Counted from the first letter of the stretch, positions 21,265 through 29,717 are shown. The stretch: DNA of 64,000 nt from Mesorhizobium sp. WSM2240 (GCF_040438645.1 NZ_CP159253.1:4764501-4828500); one strand, 5' to 3'. Notes: generated by a model from the letters alone, not told the origin. Translations and numbers: made by a program.

Positions 21265-23343
21265 TCACAGACGCTTAGCAGTCTCGTCAAAAACCACCGG
21301 CGTGGCCGACTCTACAGGCCGGATGAATGGAGCTATCTTTTCCAAAGCCGTTGCGAACAATCGTGCGGCACCGTGGCGATTGATATGGTTGTTGTCCACG
21401 TAGAGAAGTTGGCCTTCCGGGCTGCTGTGGCCGCACGTGGTGACGTTGCAAAAGGCGTCAGTCGGATCAACGAATAGAACTTGATCGGGAAACTTCAGGG
21501 CGATCCCATTAAGCACTGTGTTGGTGAACCGTAAATCGCTATCCACCTGCTCACGCGAGCGGGGTTCGCATTCCGGTAAGAACGGGCCAATGGGTGAGAG
21601 CAAGCACCGTTGCAGGTCAAAGCCCACATTCGGCACCTGTCCGATCAGAACGACCTTCTTACCCGCATCAACCAACCTCTTCACGGTGCCGAGCATACGG
21701 TATCTGAACACCGTCTCGGAACGTTTGTTGCTTCTCTCGTCATCTGCCGTCGTGCCCAAGAACAAACGGCCTTTGGACGCGCTCTCGCCGAGGCGGATGT
21801 TACTGGCATAGAGCGACCATCGTGCAGCCAGTACCACTACCTTCGCATCCTGATCCTCGACAGCAAACTTTAAGGCCCGCGATACTCGCTGGGTGCAGGA
21901 TTGGAACCATTTGCTGTTTCTTTCGTGGATGACACTGCCACCTAGCATCGGAATGCAGCCATTGATCGAGCGAGCCAACCCCTTTTCTTTGATAGGGTCC
22001 AGCATTCGCCAAAGGGGCGTCCTCAGTCTTGTGGAATGGCTGTCGCCGATCAGGAGGAGGTACGGTGTCGCGCGGTTCACATCGCCAAATGCGCAATCGT
22101 ATCCGCGCGGCAATCCTGACGTCACACATTTTGACCCGACGCCATTGCCGTCAAGGACTTCGCGATGAAGGGCAACGGACTCGCTTTGCAAACGCCACGT
22201 CATCCCCCCTGAAGCATACGCTGCGACAGATGGAATCATGGCCGCGCAAAACAATGCTGCAATGGCCGCGTATGGGCGCCGTTTTGAAGTGACGGTTTGG
22301 TTTTTCCATCCCGGCCGGCGAAAAGGCACTTCCACGAAGTACCAGAGCAGCCATGCCAGGCAGACAGACGCCAGCAACAAACCGCCTTGCTCGACCGGGG
22401 AAAGTTCTTCTCCCGCCACGTATTTGTAGTAAACAACCACTGGCCAGTGCACGAGGTAGAGCGAATAGGAAATTCGCCCGACGAAGCGCATCCCGTTATT
22501 CGCCAGAATGACCCGAAAGCGGCTTTCTTTCCCTGCAAAGATCAGCGCACCAGTCGCAGCCGTGACAGGCAATGCCAGTACGCCCGGAAAGCGAAGCGTC
22601 TCCGAATACAACAGAACCGACGCAGCCACCCCGGCGAGGCCGAGGAGAAAGATGACGTCGACAGCGGCCCTCGGCAACTTTGGGGCAAACGGCATAAATA
22701 CGAGGATCAACGCTCCGACGAGAAACTCGAAGAATCGTGGTGGTGATTGATAGTACGCTTCGTTCCGATCGTAGCTGATCCATGCCTCGCTAAGGCCAAT
22801 GAGCAAAACGAGCACGACAATCAAAACGAAAGGCCATCGACGAAGACCGAAAAGCGCCACGCTGGCAACGATTACGGCTGGCCAGACAAAATAGAACTGC
22901 TCCTCGACCGCCAGCGACCAGTAGTGCAGCAGCGGGCGCTCAAGCGCGCTCGGATCGAAATAACCCGCAGCGCCGCTAAAAAAGATGTTGGCCGCAAACA
23001 GCAGCGACCAGACAGCCGATTTCCCAAGCTCCTCAAAAAGTGTGGGTGGGAAGATAATTGCGCCGAAAAAAACCGTCACGAGGATAGTGATCAACGATGC
23101 CGGCAGAATGCGTCGTACCCGAGCTTTGTAGAATTCAAGGAAGCTGAAATTTCCGGCGCGAAGGTCGCCGATTATCTTTCCGGTGATCAGATAACCGGAG
23201 ATCACGAAGAAGATATCGACTCCAACAAACCCGCCTTCGAAGATCAGGAAATCGAAATGAAACAGCGTGACAGAGAGAACCGCTACCGCGCGCAGGCCCT
23301 CAATATCGCCACGGAAAGGTCCGTCCGGACCACCAGAAATCAT
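21265..23343 (-). CDS. Acyltransferase family 3 with SGNH domain (OafA-like)
   Basis: 692-residue integral membrane protein that transfers acyl (usually acetyl) groups to surface polysaccharide. The acyltransferase-3 domain with about ten helices spans residues 8-350; the conserved His29 in LFHFDF and GVDIFFVISGYLI are present. A periplasmic SGNH hydrolase-like domain follows at about 400-660, with GDSH at 433-436 and the DxxH pair in DNNHINRHG near 650. Such genes on prophages often change O-antigen or exopolysaccharide and so alter phage sensitivity; that role is inferred from context. Confidence 0.92.
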   Translation of the reverse strand: MISGGPDGPFRGDIEGLRAVAVLSVTLFHFDFLIFEGGFVGVDIFFVISGYLITGKIIGDLRAGNFSFLEFYKARVRRILPASLITILVTVFFGAIIFPPTLFEELGKSAVWSLLFAANIFFSGAAGYFDPSALERPLLHYWSLAVEEQFYFVWPAVIVASVALFGLRRWPFVLIVVLVLLIGLSEAWISYDRNEAYYQSPPRFFEFLVGALILVFMPFAPKLPRAAVDVIFLLGLAGVAASVLLYSETLRFPGVLALPVTAATGALIFAGKESRFRVILANNGMRFVGRISYSLYLVHWPVVVYYKYVAGEELSPVEQGGLLLASVCLAWLLWYFVEVPFRRPGWKNQTVTSKRRPYAAIAALFCAAMIPSVAAYASGGMTWRLQSESVALHREVLDGNGVGSKCVTSGLPRGYDCAFGDVNRATPYLLLIGDSHSTRLRTPLWRMLDPIKEKGLARSINGCIPMLGGSVIHERNSKWFQSCTQRVSRALKFAVEDQDAKVVVLAARWSLYASNIRLGESASKGRLFLGTTADDERSNKRSETVFRYRMLGTVKRLVDAGKKVVLIGQVPNVGFDLQRCLLSPIGPFLPECEPRSREQVDSDLRFTNTVLNGIALKFPDQVLFVDPTDAFCNVTTCGHSSPEGQLLYVDNNHINRHGAARLFATALEKIAPFIRPVESATPVVFDETAKRL

Positions 23344-23500
23344 TTGGACCCGTCCCCGTTCTCCTCGAAGAATGCGTTATGGGGGAAACATCCCTTTCTC
23401 TCAACAATCGGATCTGATCTGCCTGTCGATTATTTGCGGTTGTGGCCAAATTTCATCACACGCCAGACGCACCAAAGCTTTGTTCCGGCTATACACAACA

Positions 23501-23545
23501 AAGCCCGCAGCCCCTTTCGAAGCAGCGGGCCAGTCGCGGAGTACC
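23501..23545 (-). terminator. Hairpin repeat type D, copy 1
   Basis: Stem GCCCGC...GCGGGC around a TTCGAA-containing loop, followed on the minus strand by TTTGTTG. It lies about 30 bases beyond the stop of the DUF1515 gene and is well placed to end its transcript. Closely similar copies occur at 24737-24784 and 30893-30935. Confidence 0.65.
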
Positions 23546-23575
23546 GGGGGAACCGCCCATCGGCTTGGAAACGCG

Positions 23576-23953
23576 CTAAGGCGGTGGCCGCCCGGTGATG
23601 TAAGTGTACAACCCGATGACCCACCCGGCCAGACTGACAACGCCGATACCGATCTTGATCAGCCAATGGCCGAGCGTGCCGGCACCCTCGGCCTTGTTCT
23701 TCATCGCCTTCACGTCGTCTGTGATCTCGCTGACACTCTCGACTTTGCTTTTGACGCCCGTCAGGTTGGTTTCGATATTGTTGGTGCGCAGCACTACCTC
23801 ATCGAGCCTGCGGTGCATGTTCGCCCGGCTCTTGGTCGAGGATTCCTCTGAAACCGCGATGTCCTCCTTTAGATCGTCGACCTTTTCATTGACTGCTTTC
23901 ACCGTTGCCGTGAGTTCGCCGAGAAGGCGATAAATGTCATTTAGTCCCGCCAC
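23576..23953 (-). CDS. DUF1515-like coiled-coil membrane-anchored protein
   Basis: 125 residues from a GTG start at 23953, which has AGGGGA about eight bases upstream; a longer ATG-started frame from 24040 lacks such a site. Residues 8-85 form a coiled coil (LNDIYRLLGELTATVKAVNE and the HRRLDEVVLRTNNIE region). A C-terminal transmembrane helix (LIKIGIGVVSLAGWVIGLYT) ends the protein. This matches DUF1515 proteins, common in rhizobial prophage regions and with no known function. A holin- or spanin-type role is possible from topology but not shown. Confidence 0.72.
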   Translation of the reverse strand: MAGLNDIYRLLGELTATVKAVNEKVDDLKEDIAVSEESSTKSRANMHRRLDEVVLRTNNIETNLTGVKSKVESVSEITDDVKAMKNKAEGAGTLGHWLIKIGIGVVSLAGWVIGLYTYITGRPPP

Positions 23954-24126
23954 ACCGCCATTCCCCTGCTGCTGTCCAACATTGAGGTACCGCGATCGTG
24001 CTGGGCACATTCCGAGGCCGTCCATGCCTTGGCCCCACACATGCCGGCCGCCGTGTCGTCAATCCCAAAAAGAGCTTCAAGAGAGCCTGCCGCGATCTGC
24101 CGGTGCTAAGAGCCGCGGTCGTACCG

Positions 24127-24396
24127 ATGGCCAGGGTCCAGGCGAAACCGTGGGGCGTGCAAATAGCCGGCAACTTCAATCGCTCCGCAGCGATCAAACA
24201 GTACCAACGGATGCGGTCTCAGTTTTCTCGATTGCTCTCGAATTATGAGCCGATGGTGAGCCACGTCCGTTCCCCCATCGGTCGGCGTGGCATCTATGCA
24301 GTGCGCATTGGCGCCGATTCCCGGGCCGACGCGAACAGCATTTGCTCGAAGCTCCGGAATGCCGGTGCGGCCTGTATCGTGATGCGGAATCGCTGA
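24127..24396 (+). CDS. Orphan SPOR-domain protein, probably a remnant
   Basis: 89 residues made almost entirely of a SPOR domain (WGVQIAGNFNRSAAIKQYQR through RADANSICSKLRNAGAACIV), the type found at the C-terminus of rhizobial soluble lytic transglycosylases. SPOR binds denuded glycan strands at division sites. No transglycosylase domain or signal peptide is encoded upstream, so this looks like the surviving end of a longer phage or host muralytic gene. The ATG at 24127 is a best guess; the frame extends to 23998. Confidence 0.6.
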   Translation: MARVQAKPWGVQIAGNFNRSAAIKQYQRMRSQFSRLLSNYEPMVSHVRSPIGRRGIYAVRIGADSRADANSICSKLRNAGAACIVMRNR

Positions 24397-24410
24397 CCCA
24401 CTTAGCCGCA

Positions 24411-24442
24411 AAAAGCTCGCCGCCCGGTAAATGACGGCGAGC
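24411..24442 (-). terminator. Hairpin with minus-strand T-run
   Basis: Perfect 8-bp stem GCTCGCCG (24415-24422) / CGGCGAGC (24435-24442), followed on the minus strand by TTTTTGCGG. No minus-strand gene is recognised immediately upstream, so it may be a relic or may block antisense transcription into the SPOR frame. Confidence 0.55.
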
Positions 24443-24970
24443 AGTTGCGGCGTTGCCTGATTTGCCTTGGGAGCGCCCCGAAGTCCCTGCGCTGCGACTT
24501 TGTTCCTGCAGAAATGGGAAAATCGCCGACGCGGCTCTCGTCAATCGCTGCGAACGATTTTTACCCTGCCAATATGGCTGTGCCACCGCGCCCAAAGACA
24601 TCTTTTACGGCCTATATGGCGCAACGCTAATATAGATATTGGCCAATGCGATCCCCACCTACCCAATCGCATTGGCTAGGCCCGTTCAAGGAGGGGCACT
24701 TGGACGGGCCGCCTGCAAACAAAACAAAAAAGTAAGAGGCCCGCCAGCCCTTTCGAAGCAGCGGGCCAGTCGCGGAGCATCAGGGGACGCTTCTTGGCCT
24801 AGTGCACCCCGAAGTCGCTGCGCTGAGCGCCCGGGCCTATCCCTGGGGTCGTCGCGACCGCATCTCGTTTGCAAGCAAATGTTTCAGCTTTGAAACGAAA
24901 ACGCTTTTCGCTGAAATCGTCCTGAAACATCGGTGGCGCATTGATCCGCCGCCACCGTGCGAAAGGTTCC
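24443..24970. other. Intergenic stretch with hairpin repeat
   Basis: About 530 bases without a supported gene; short frames here have no recognisable features. It contains an inverted pair GGCCCGTTC.../GGACGGGCC near 24677-24711 and type D hairpin copy 2 at 24737-24784. Confidence 0.5.
24733..24784 (-). repeat. Hairpin repeat type D, copy 2
   Basis: GGCCCGC, an 18-base loop with TTCGAAGCA, then GCGGGCC and the conserved CAGTCGCGGAG tail; on the minus strand the stem is followed by a T-rich run. Nearly identical over more than 40 bases to the copy at 23501-23545. Confidence 0.7.
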
Positions 24971-25420
24971 ATGTCGGTGAGTATTCGAGCGAGATTTGCC
25001 ATGCCAATATTCGATGGAATCGGACGCTTCGGCGCGGCGCCCGGGAAAGCTGGCCGCAACAGCCAGGCGATCCTCGAGATGAATGCGCTGTCGCCGGAAC
25101 TGCAGAAGATGAAGCTGACCGACGACAAGTCTTTCGGCCAAGCGGTTGCGGTATATGGACATCGAGCCGGTGATGTCTTCAATATCGGCAGTGCGCGCGA
25201 GGCCTTGGATTGGATGCTCTACGAATGGTCGGAGGGCACGATTGACAGCCTCAAGGCGCGGCAGGCCTGCGTCGTGGCCCTGGACGGCGGCGATGCGGAG
25301 ATTGCTCGCCTGGCATTCCGCCGGGCCGTTGAGGAAGCGGGTAACCTCATCGGCGACGTCGACCGCGTCCACAAGCCGGGCTCAAAAGCCGCGCCCAAAC
25401 CTCTACCCCTTTCAGCGTAG
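24971..25420 (+). CDS. DUF982 family protein, paralogue 1
   Basis: 149 residues; the DUF982 domain fills about 50-130, with the family pattern of an early beta-rich part, SAREALDWMLYEWSEG, KARQACVVALDGG and FRRAVEEAGNLIG. DUF982 proteins are small alphaproteobacterial proteins of unknown function, often in multiple copies on plasmids and islands. Start at 24971 is supported by GAAAGG five bases upstream. Hairpin repeat copy B begins right after the stop and probably ends the transcript. Two further paralogues lie at 31383 and 31834. Confidence 0.78.
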   Translation: MSVSIRARFAMPIFDGIGRFGAAPGKAGRNSQAILEMNALSPELQKMKLTDDKSFGQAVAVYGHRAGDVFNIGSAREALDWMLYEWSEGTIDSLKARQACVVALDGGDAEIARLAFRRAVEEAGNLIGDVDRVHKPGSKAAPKPLPLSA

Positions 25421-25555
25421 AGCCAGATGCTAGAAACCCGCCGGAAGATGCCGGGGGAAGCATTTACGGCGGGTTTCTCTGTTCCAAAGGGTGGGACCCC
25501 ATTGGAGAACTCAATACCGCCAAGACAAAGCTTGTTCCAGCCCAAACGCAAAAAG
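25421..25555 (+). repeat. Intergenic hairpin repeat, copy B
   Basis: Starts at the stop of the DUF982 gene: AGAAACCCGCCG arm, loop, CGGCGGGTTTCTC arm, then TTCCAAAGGGTGGGACCCC, TTGGAGAACTCA and AAAGCTTGTTCCAGC followed by AACGCAAAAAGC. The same order as copies A and C. Confidence 0.78.
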
Positions 25556-25680
25556 CTTACCGCCCGGTCAGCAATACGGTCAATTCAGCCCGCCTCAAAG
25601 AACGGCGGCCACGGACCTTTGTGAAGTGTTCGCAGTTTGGATGCGACAGGTGTTGTCCGACTGCGGGGAAAGGGATCGGA

Positions 25681-25899
25681 TTGGCTGTTCGCTGGATATA
25701 CGACACTGAGGGGAAGCCCGCTTATTACCAAGAGGGCCAGTACGTCTACACACAGACCGGGACTTGCGAGTTCTTCGAAAACGGCGGCTGGTGGTACCGG
25801 ATGCACGGCGGCGGGGCCGCTGCTTATTACGTCAGCAATGGTTGGGTTTATACGCCGGATGGCAAGGCAGTCTTCCACTATGGCGACCGCGACGACTAG
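25681..25899 (+). CDS. Small aromatic-rich YYxxG protein
   Basis: 72 residues from a TTG at 25681, preceded by GGGGAAAGGGAT; an in-frame ATG at 25621 would add 20 Cys-rich residues. The protein is a series of short aromatic beta-strand-like units: AYYQEGQYVYT, CEFFENGGWWYRM, GGAAAYYVSNGWVYT and AVFHYGD. This looks like a repeated, sheet-forming fold, somewhat like a choline-binding or lectin-type repeat. No named family could be assigned and no signal peptide is present. Confidence 0.65.
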   Translation: MAVRWIYDTEGKPAYYQEGQYVYTQTGTCEFFENGGWWYRMHGGGAAAYYVSNGWVYTPDGKAVFHYGDRDD

Positions 25900-26003
25900 A
25901 CGGCCTATTCCACCGCCTCTCACCTAAACCGCTCTTTCAGCCGCTCGGGTTTCCTGCGACAATCCGCAAATCCGTGCGACATTCGCGCGACATGGAGCGA
26001 GCG

Positions 26004-26264
26004 ATGGGCGTCTATAGAATATTCGTAATGGCAATCGGCATATCCTCGGTGACGACCATCGGAATTTCCCACGCCGAAGAGAAATATCGCCTGATCCACG
26101 CGATTGGCACCGAGGAAGCGCTGATCAAGGCTGACCTCACCGTTGAGGAGTGTCAAAAGCTCAAATCGGATTTGATCGAACAAAACGTTATCGCCGTCGA
26201 AAGCGGCGAGGAAGAACTCAACCTCGGAACGCTGGCTTGTCTGCCCGAGAGTGCGTTCCAGTAA
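26004..26264 (+). CDS. Small exported protein of unknown function
   Basis: 86 residues with a cleavable-looking signal peptide (MGVYRIFVMAIGISSVTTIG, cut after SHA), then a small acidic domain with two Cys in EECQKLKSD and TLACLPES that could form a disulfide in the periplasm. The ATG at 26004 has GGAG upstream; an ATG at 25992 is an alternative. Function unknown. Confidence 0.65.
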   Translation: MGVYRIFVMAIGISSVTTIGISHAEEKYRLIHAIGTEEALIKADLTVEECQKLKSDLIEQNVIAVESGEEELNLGTLACLPESAFQ

Positions 26265-26274
26265 AACGACATTT

Positions 26275-26300
26275 GCCCGCCAGGGCGAACCGAGGCGGGC
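26275..26300 (+). terminator. Hairpin after the small exported protein gene
   Basis: 7-bp perfect stem GCCCGCC (26275-26281) / GGCGGGC (26294-26300). The T-run is weak on both strands. It lies between convergent genes ending at 26264 and 26330. Confidence 0.45.
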
Positions 26301-26329
26301 TCCAAAAACGACACCCAAATTTCCACCCC

Positions 26330-27067
26330 TTAATTCATCGTGGCGAGCGCCTTGGTAGCCGTCCCAATTGCCCGCCACGGCCACGCCGCAACCGTGTCGT
26401 CCTTTATGTCCTTGACAGCATAGTTTATGAGCGCGACTGCCCCGGCGACGGTAGCGGGAACAGTCAGTGACATCCGGTCATGAGCCGCCTTGGACGCCTT
26501 GTGGGCATTGTTGACTTTCGCCTTCAGCGAGACGAGGCCCGCCCGTTGGTCCCAATCCCCGCCGGCCGCGATCTGACTCCGATAGCGGGCTTTCGCGTCG
26601 AGGTATTCCCGCTCGACTTGCTCCTGATCAAAACCAAGATCCAGGAGGCTCTCCCGACGCTGATCAATCTCGGAACCCCCGATATAATAGTTCCGCCAAT
26701 GGATGAGGGCTGCCGGACGACTTCCGAACTCTTTTCGCGCCTCCATCTCCGCGTCGTCTTCTTCACGGCAGAGGGCAATCCATCTGCGGTCGAGGCGCTT
26801 TGCCTCACGTATTGCGGCAAACACAGGGTCTTTCCACTGGCCGCCGAGTTCCGTCTCACGAAATTGAGAGTGATTGGCGATCATGTTCATCTGGGATTCC
26901 TTTCCTACTGAGGAAGCCCCCGCTTCATTCAGTCCACTTGATTCGGCTTTACGGAAAGTAACTGCGGTGACGGCCGCAGTTACACCGAACCCCGCCAGCA
27001 TGGAGCGGCGGTTGATTTTTTTATTAGGCATGCCTTCGGCGGCTGCCCGAATAGAGGTGTTCGGCAT
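26330..27067 (-). CDS. Tat-signal-bearing protein of unknown function
   Basis: 245 residues. The N-terminus has a twin-arginine-like signal, INRRSMLAGFGVTAAVTAVT, suggesting export of a folded protein. The rest is mainly helical and charged (REAKRLDRRWIALCREEDDAE, LDAKARYRSQIAAGG) and ends in a hydrophobic stretch VPATVAGAVALINYAV. The start at 27067 has GGGAGA seven bases upstream. It is divergent from the ribbon-helix-helix gene at 27168, so that regulator may control it. No family assigned. Confidence 0.7.
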   Translation of the reverse strand: MPNTSIRAAAEGMPNKKINRRSMLAGFGVTAAVTAVTFRKAESSGLNEAGASSVGKESQMNMIANHSQFRETELGGQWKDPVFAAIREAKRLDRRWIALCREEDDAEMEARKEFGSRPAALIHWRNYYIGGSEIDQRRESLLDLGFDQEQVEREYLDAKARYRSQIAAGGDWDQRAGLVSLKAKVNNAHKASKAAHDRMSLTVPATVAGAVALINYAVKDIKDDTVAAWPWRAIGTATKALATMN

Positions 27068-27140
27068 TGGATATCTCCCAAGCAGTGTGTTACAACGTTA
27101 GTAGATTGCGCACATTTGCAGTGCATGGTCAACTATCATC

Positions 27141-27157
27141 TGCTAACATTTGCTAAC
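27141..27157 (+). promoter_or_regulatory. Direct repeat TGCTAAC, 10-bp spacing (candidate operator)
   Basis: Two identical TGCTAAC heptamers start at 27141 and 27151, one helical turn apart, directly before the GGAGGGG ribosome-binding site of the ribbon-helix-helix gene. Tandem sites of this kind are how several RHH dimers bind side by side, so autoregulation is plausible. Confidence 0.5.
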
Positions 27158-27167
27158 GGAGGGGCGT

Positions 27168-27332
27168 TTGGCTAGGACGGCTGCGCTCGGGCTTAGGATT
27201 GAACCGATTGTGAAGGACGCTCTGGAGAGTGCCGCGAAGGCTGACCGCAGGACCGTTGCGTCCTATGTGGAAAAGCTTATCGTCGCTGACTTGGAGGCCA
27301 AGGGATTTCTTCCGAAGGGCGCTGCCGAATAG
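27168..27332 (+). CDS. Ribbon-helix-helix type DNA-binding protein
   Basis: 54 residues from a TTG at 27168, preceded by GGAGGGG; the frame extends upstream to an ATG at 27150 that overlaps the repeat. The pattern ALGLRIEPIVKDALESAAKA then RRTVASYVEKLIVADLEAKG is that of an Arc/MetJ-like fold: a short strand, then two helices. It begins an apparent operon with a lipoprotein and two small genes (gaps of 19, 18 and 3 bases). No toxin partner is seen, so a plain regulator is more likely than an antitoxin. Confidence 0.65.
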   Translation: MARTAALGLRIEPIVKDALESAAKADRRTVASYVEKLIVADLEAKGFLPKGAAE

Positions 27333-27351
27333 ATGGGCAATGGGGGGGATA

Positions 27352-27801
27352 ATGAAGAAGAAGATTGCAACATCATGCCTTATGGCACTAGCGCTGGCCG
27401 CTTGCGCCACGACTAGCGAGATGCCACTGGCACCAAATATTGTCAGGCTCGACACACAGGCCAGCGGTTTGCTGTTCGTCGGTAGCGCACCTGCTATCAC
27501 GATGAAGCGGGCGGCAGAAACCACCCTCGCGCGGGGCTACACCCATTTTCGCCTTGAGCAAGCGTCCATGGCACAAGGCCGCCGGTTAGCGGGCATGCAG
27601 ACCCATGGGAGTGGCTTCGGCACCGCTAATACGTTCGGCGGCACCACGACCGGCACCTTTTCCGGCAGCTCTTTCTCGACGCCCGTTTACGCGCCCACTG
27701 CGAGTGTCGGCGTTACGGTAGTGATGTTCCGGGCAGGTGAAGCCGGGGCAAAAGGCGCTTGGGATGCAGCCGATGTGCTTAAGAAACAGGGCAAGGTCTA
27801 G
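27352..27801 (+). CDS. Lipoprotein, CC0125/CC1285-like
   Basis: 149 residues with a lipoprotein signal MKKKIATSCLMALALAACA, lipobox LAAC with the lipidated Cys at about residue 18. The ITMKRAAETTLARGYTHFRL segment matches the CC0125/CC1285 family of alphaproteobacterial lipoproteins. Residues about 80-115 are Gly/Thr/Ser rich. Start supported by GGGGGGGA just upstream. Function of the family is unknown. Confidence 0.75.
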   Translation: MKKKIATSCLMALALAACATTSEMPLAPNIVRLDTQASGLLFVGSAPAITMKRAAETTLARGYTHFRLEQASMAQGRRLAGMQTHGSGFGTANTFGGTTTGTFSGSSFSTPVYAPTASVGVTVVMFRAGEAGAKGAWDAADVLKKQGKV

Positions 27802-27819
27802 GACAGATAAAGGGCCGTC

Positions 27820-28005
27820 ATGAACGACGAACGCCCCACCCCACCGACTACAGACAAGCGCGTGGTCAACGCCCAGGCCACGGTTCGTAAGCTGAAGCGC
27901 CTTGGAGTGGAGACGCGCGGCCTTCCCTCCGGCATCGTCAGACAGCGGCAAAAACTGCGTGAGATTTGCAAGTTGCACGGTGTCGAGCCCGAATACGAGG
28001 TTTGA
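27820..28005 (+). CDS. Small basic protein
   Basis: 61 residues, MNDERPTPPTTDKRVV followed by a basic helical part (RKLKRLGVETRGLP) and ending CKLHGVEPEYEV. The start is 18 bases after the lipoprotein stop and the stop is 3 bases before the next ATG, so it reads as part of the same operon. No domain recognised. Confidence 0.55.
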   Translation: MNDERPTPPTTDKRVVNAQATVRKLKRLGVETRGLPSGIVRQRQKLREICKLHGVEPEYEV

Positions 28006-28008
28006 TAA

Positions 28009-28314
28009 ATGTCCGCCCTGATAGCGATTTTCATTGCGCAACTTCTCGACCCCGTTCGAATCGGGGTTCTGGCGCTCGCCACTTGGCTGTGTAGAAGAAC
28101 CGGCAGTTCCGTCATTTCATGGATCGGTATCGCCGTTGCCGTCGTGGGCTTGGCATTCTTCATCCCATTCGGCCTCATGGGGCGGAATGACAGCCTTGCA
28201 GCGATGTCTGCATTTGTGGGCATCGCCTCACACACGGCCATCGTTGCAATCGTGCTGTTTGTGGCACGGCTGGTAGACCGCAGGAAAAACAGGGACGTTG
28301 CACCCACGGGATAG
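28009..28314 (+). CDS. Small integral membrane protein
   Basis: 101 residues with about three transmembrane helices (LIAIFIAQLLDPVRIGVLAL, WIGIAVAVVGLAFFIPFGL, AIVAIVLFVARLV) and a basic C-terminus. It begins 3 bases after the preceding gene. Together with the lipoprotein this suggests an envelope function; a phage-exclusion role is possible but unsupported. Confidence 0.6.
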   Translation: MSALIAIFIAQLLDPVRIGVLALATWLCRRTGSSVISWIGIAVAVVGLAFFIPFGLMGRNDSLAAMSAFVGIASHTAIVAIVLFVARLVDRRKNRDVAPTG

Positions 28315-29373
28315 CTGCGCTCAAAGCGGCGGGCTGCGATTTTGTGCTGTACAATCGTGGAATCGAGGCCGCCACCGGCGACAAAGCACCGCTCGGATGA
28401 AAACGCCGCCGCATTTCTTACATTCGGGTATCAAGCGGGCTGTCAACGCCCCTCCTCGCAGCAAACGCAGCCGTGGCCACCGCATTATCTGCATTCAGGA
28501 CCGCATAAAGTAAGACCCGCCGTGCCGTCCCCGCGCCGTCACCCAAGCGACACGGCGAGCCACGCCTCAACTGCCAAGCCAGTGAGACGATTACCGGCGT
28601 CAGCCAGCATAATCTGTGACGCAATTCGGGGGCCAGTTGGTGGTGTTTCGAAATGGAAGGGATCGGGCCGCCGCATTCGCGATCACCTCAACCAACGTGC
28701 AGTATCGCTTCGATTCCAGCGCGCGCGAATGGGGGCGCAACGTCCCGGATTGCCTGTGGGCGAAAGGGGTGGGTGATCGCCCCCGGGACGCGCGCCGGGG
28801 CCATAAAGCTCCCCGTCCCCGACAGTCACGACGCTGCGCCCCAAAAGTTAAACAAGGGTTGCTTCTGTCCCAAAATGAGACAATTTCTGGACCTCGTTTT
28901 CGATCTGGCGTATTCTAGGATTTCGATGGTGGCGGAGTTGTCCTCCGTCTGCTCCGTTCTGTCCATTGGTAGAAAGTGCAATGCGAAAACGCCCGCCTCC
29001 CCCGGACGGGCTTTTTCGTGCGAACGATGGAAAGCCCGCCGTGAAGGGGCGTAAGCGGCGGGCTTTCTTCGCATCGGACGCTGCGACCGTGGAAGTGGCT
29101 ACAATAGCGTAGCTGTTGCGTCGGCGGCACGGGTTAGCGGCCGACTGGAGCTGCCGGCATGGGGGATTAAACCCGCGATCATGGGTGTGCGGCTGCGGCG
29201 TCATACCGATCCGCTTGCCGCCGCATCCTGAACTCTGGCTAGAGCCGAATTCTACTGAGTTTTGACGTGCCCAGACCGAGCTGTTTTGCAGTGCAATTAG
29301 GAACATTCCGCCGGCACGGCTGTTGGACAAGCCGTGAGCGAATGCCCTCGAATCCAGACGGGAAGGAAACGTC
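28315..29373. other. 1-kb stretch without a supported gene; two hairpin terminators
   Basis: No frame here has a domain, a credible start and normal codon use. Near the right end are two terminator-like hairpins: GCCCG/CGGGC followed by TTTTT at 28991-29015, and a perfect 11-bp stem AAAGCCCGCCG (29031-29041) / CGGCGGGCTTT (29056-29066) that can act on both strands. They imply a transcript across this region, possibly a decayed gene or noncoding RNA. Confidence 0.55.
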
Positions 29374-29691
29374 ATGAAACTTCTTCTAGCTACAGCATTC
29401 TCCGTGGTTCTGGCCATCTCAGGAGCCGCGTACGCCCAGACACAACCGGATGCAGGCGGAACCGATAACGACCCGGGCGGCGGCGGAAGCGACGCTTCGA
29501 ACTATCTCGCCGGTCCCAACATCCATCAGTTTTATACTGACGAATCCATGGCCACGATGCGCCCCGAAGCGGAGATCCGGACCACATATGAAGCCTTGAC
29601 TGAAGCCGACAGGGCCAACCTGAAGGCGTCATGCGAGACAAATACGGACGTCAAGTTCACCGATCTGTGCCGTGCGGTGAACGCAATGTGA
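29374..29691 (+). CDS. Small exported protein
   Basis: 105 residues with a clear signal peptide (MKLLLATAFSVVLAISGAAY, cut near AYAQ), a Gly/Asp-rich linker (GGTDNDPGGGGSDAS) and a short mature domain with two Cys (LKASCETN and DLCRAVNAM). Preceded by GAAGGAAA. Followed 27 bases later by a good terminator. Similar small secreted proteins are widespread in Mesorhizobium, without known function. Confidence 0.72.
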   Translation: MKLLLATAFSVVLAISGAAYAQTQPDAGGTDNDPGGGGSDASNYLAGPNIHQFYTDESMATMRPEAEIRTTYEALTEADRANLKASCETNTDVKFTDLCRAVNAM

Positions 29692-29717
29692 CTGTCCGTT
29701 ACATCAAGCGGACAAGG

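Noticed and set aside
28616..28918. 100-residue plus-strand frame
   Set aside because: Basic, Arg/Pro-rich composition with no start signal or domain; likely noise in a decayed region.
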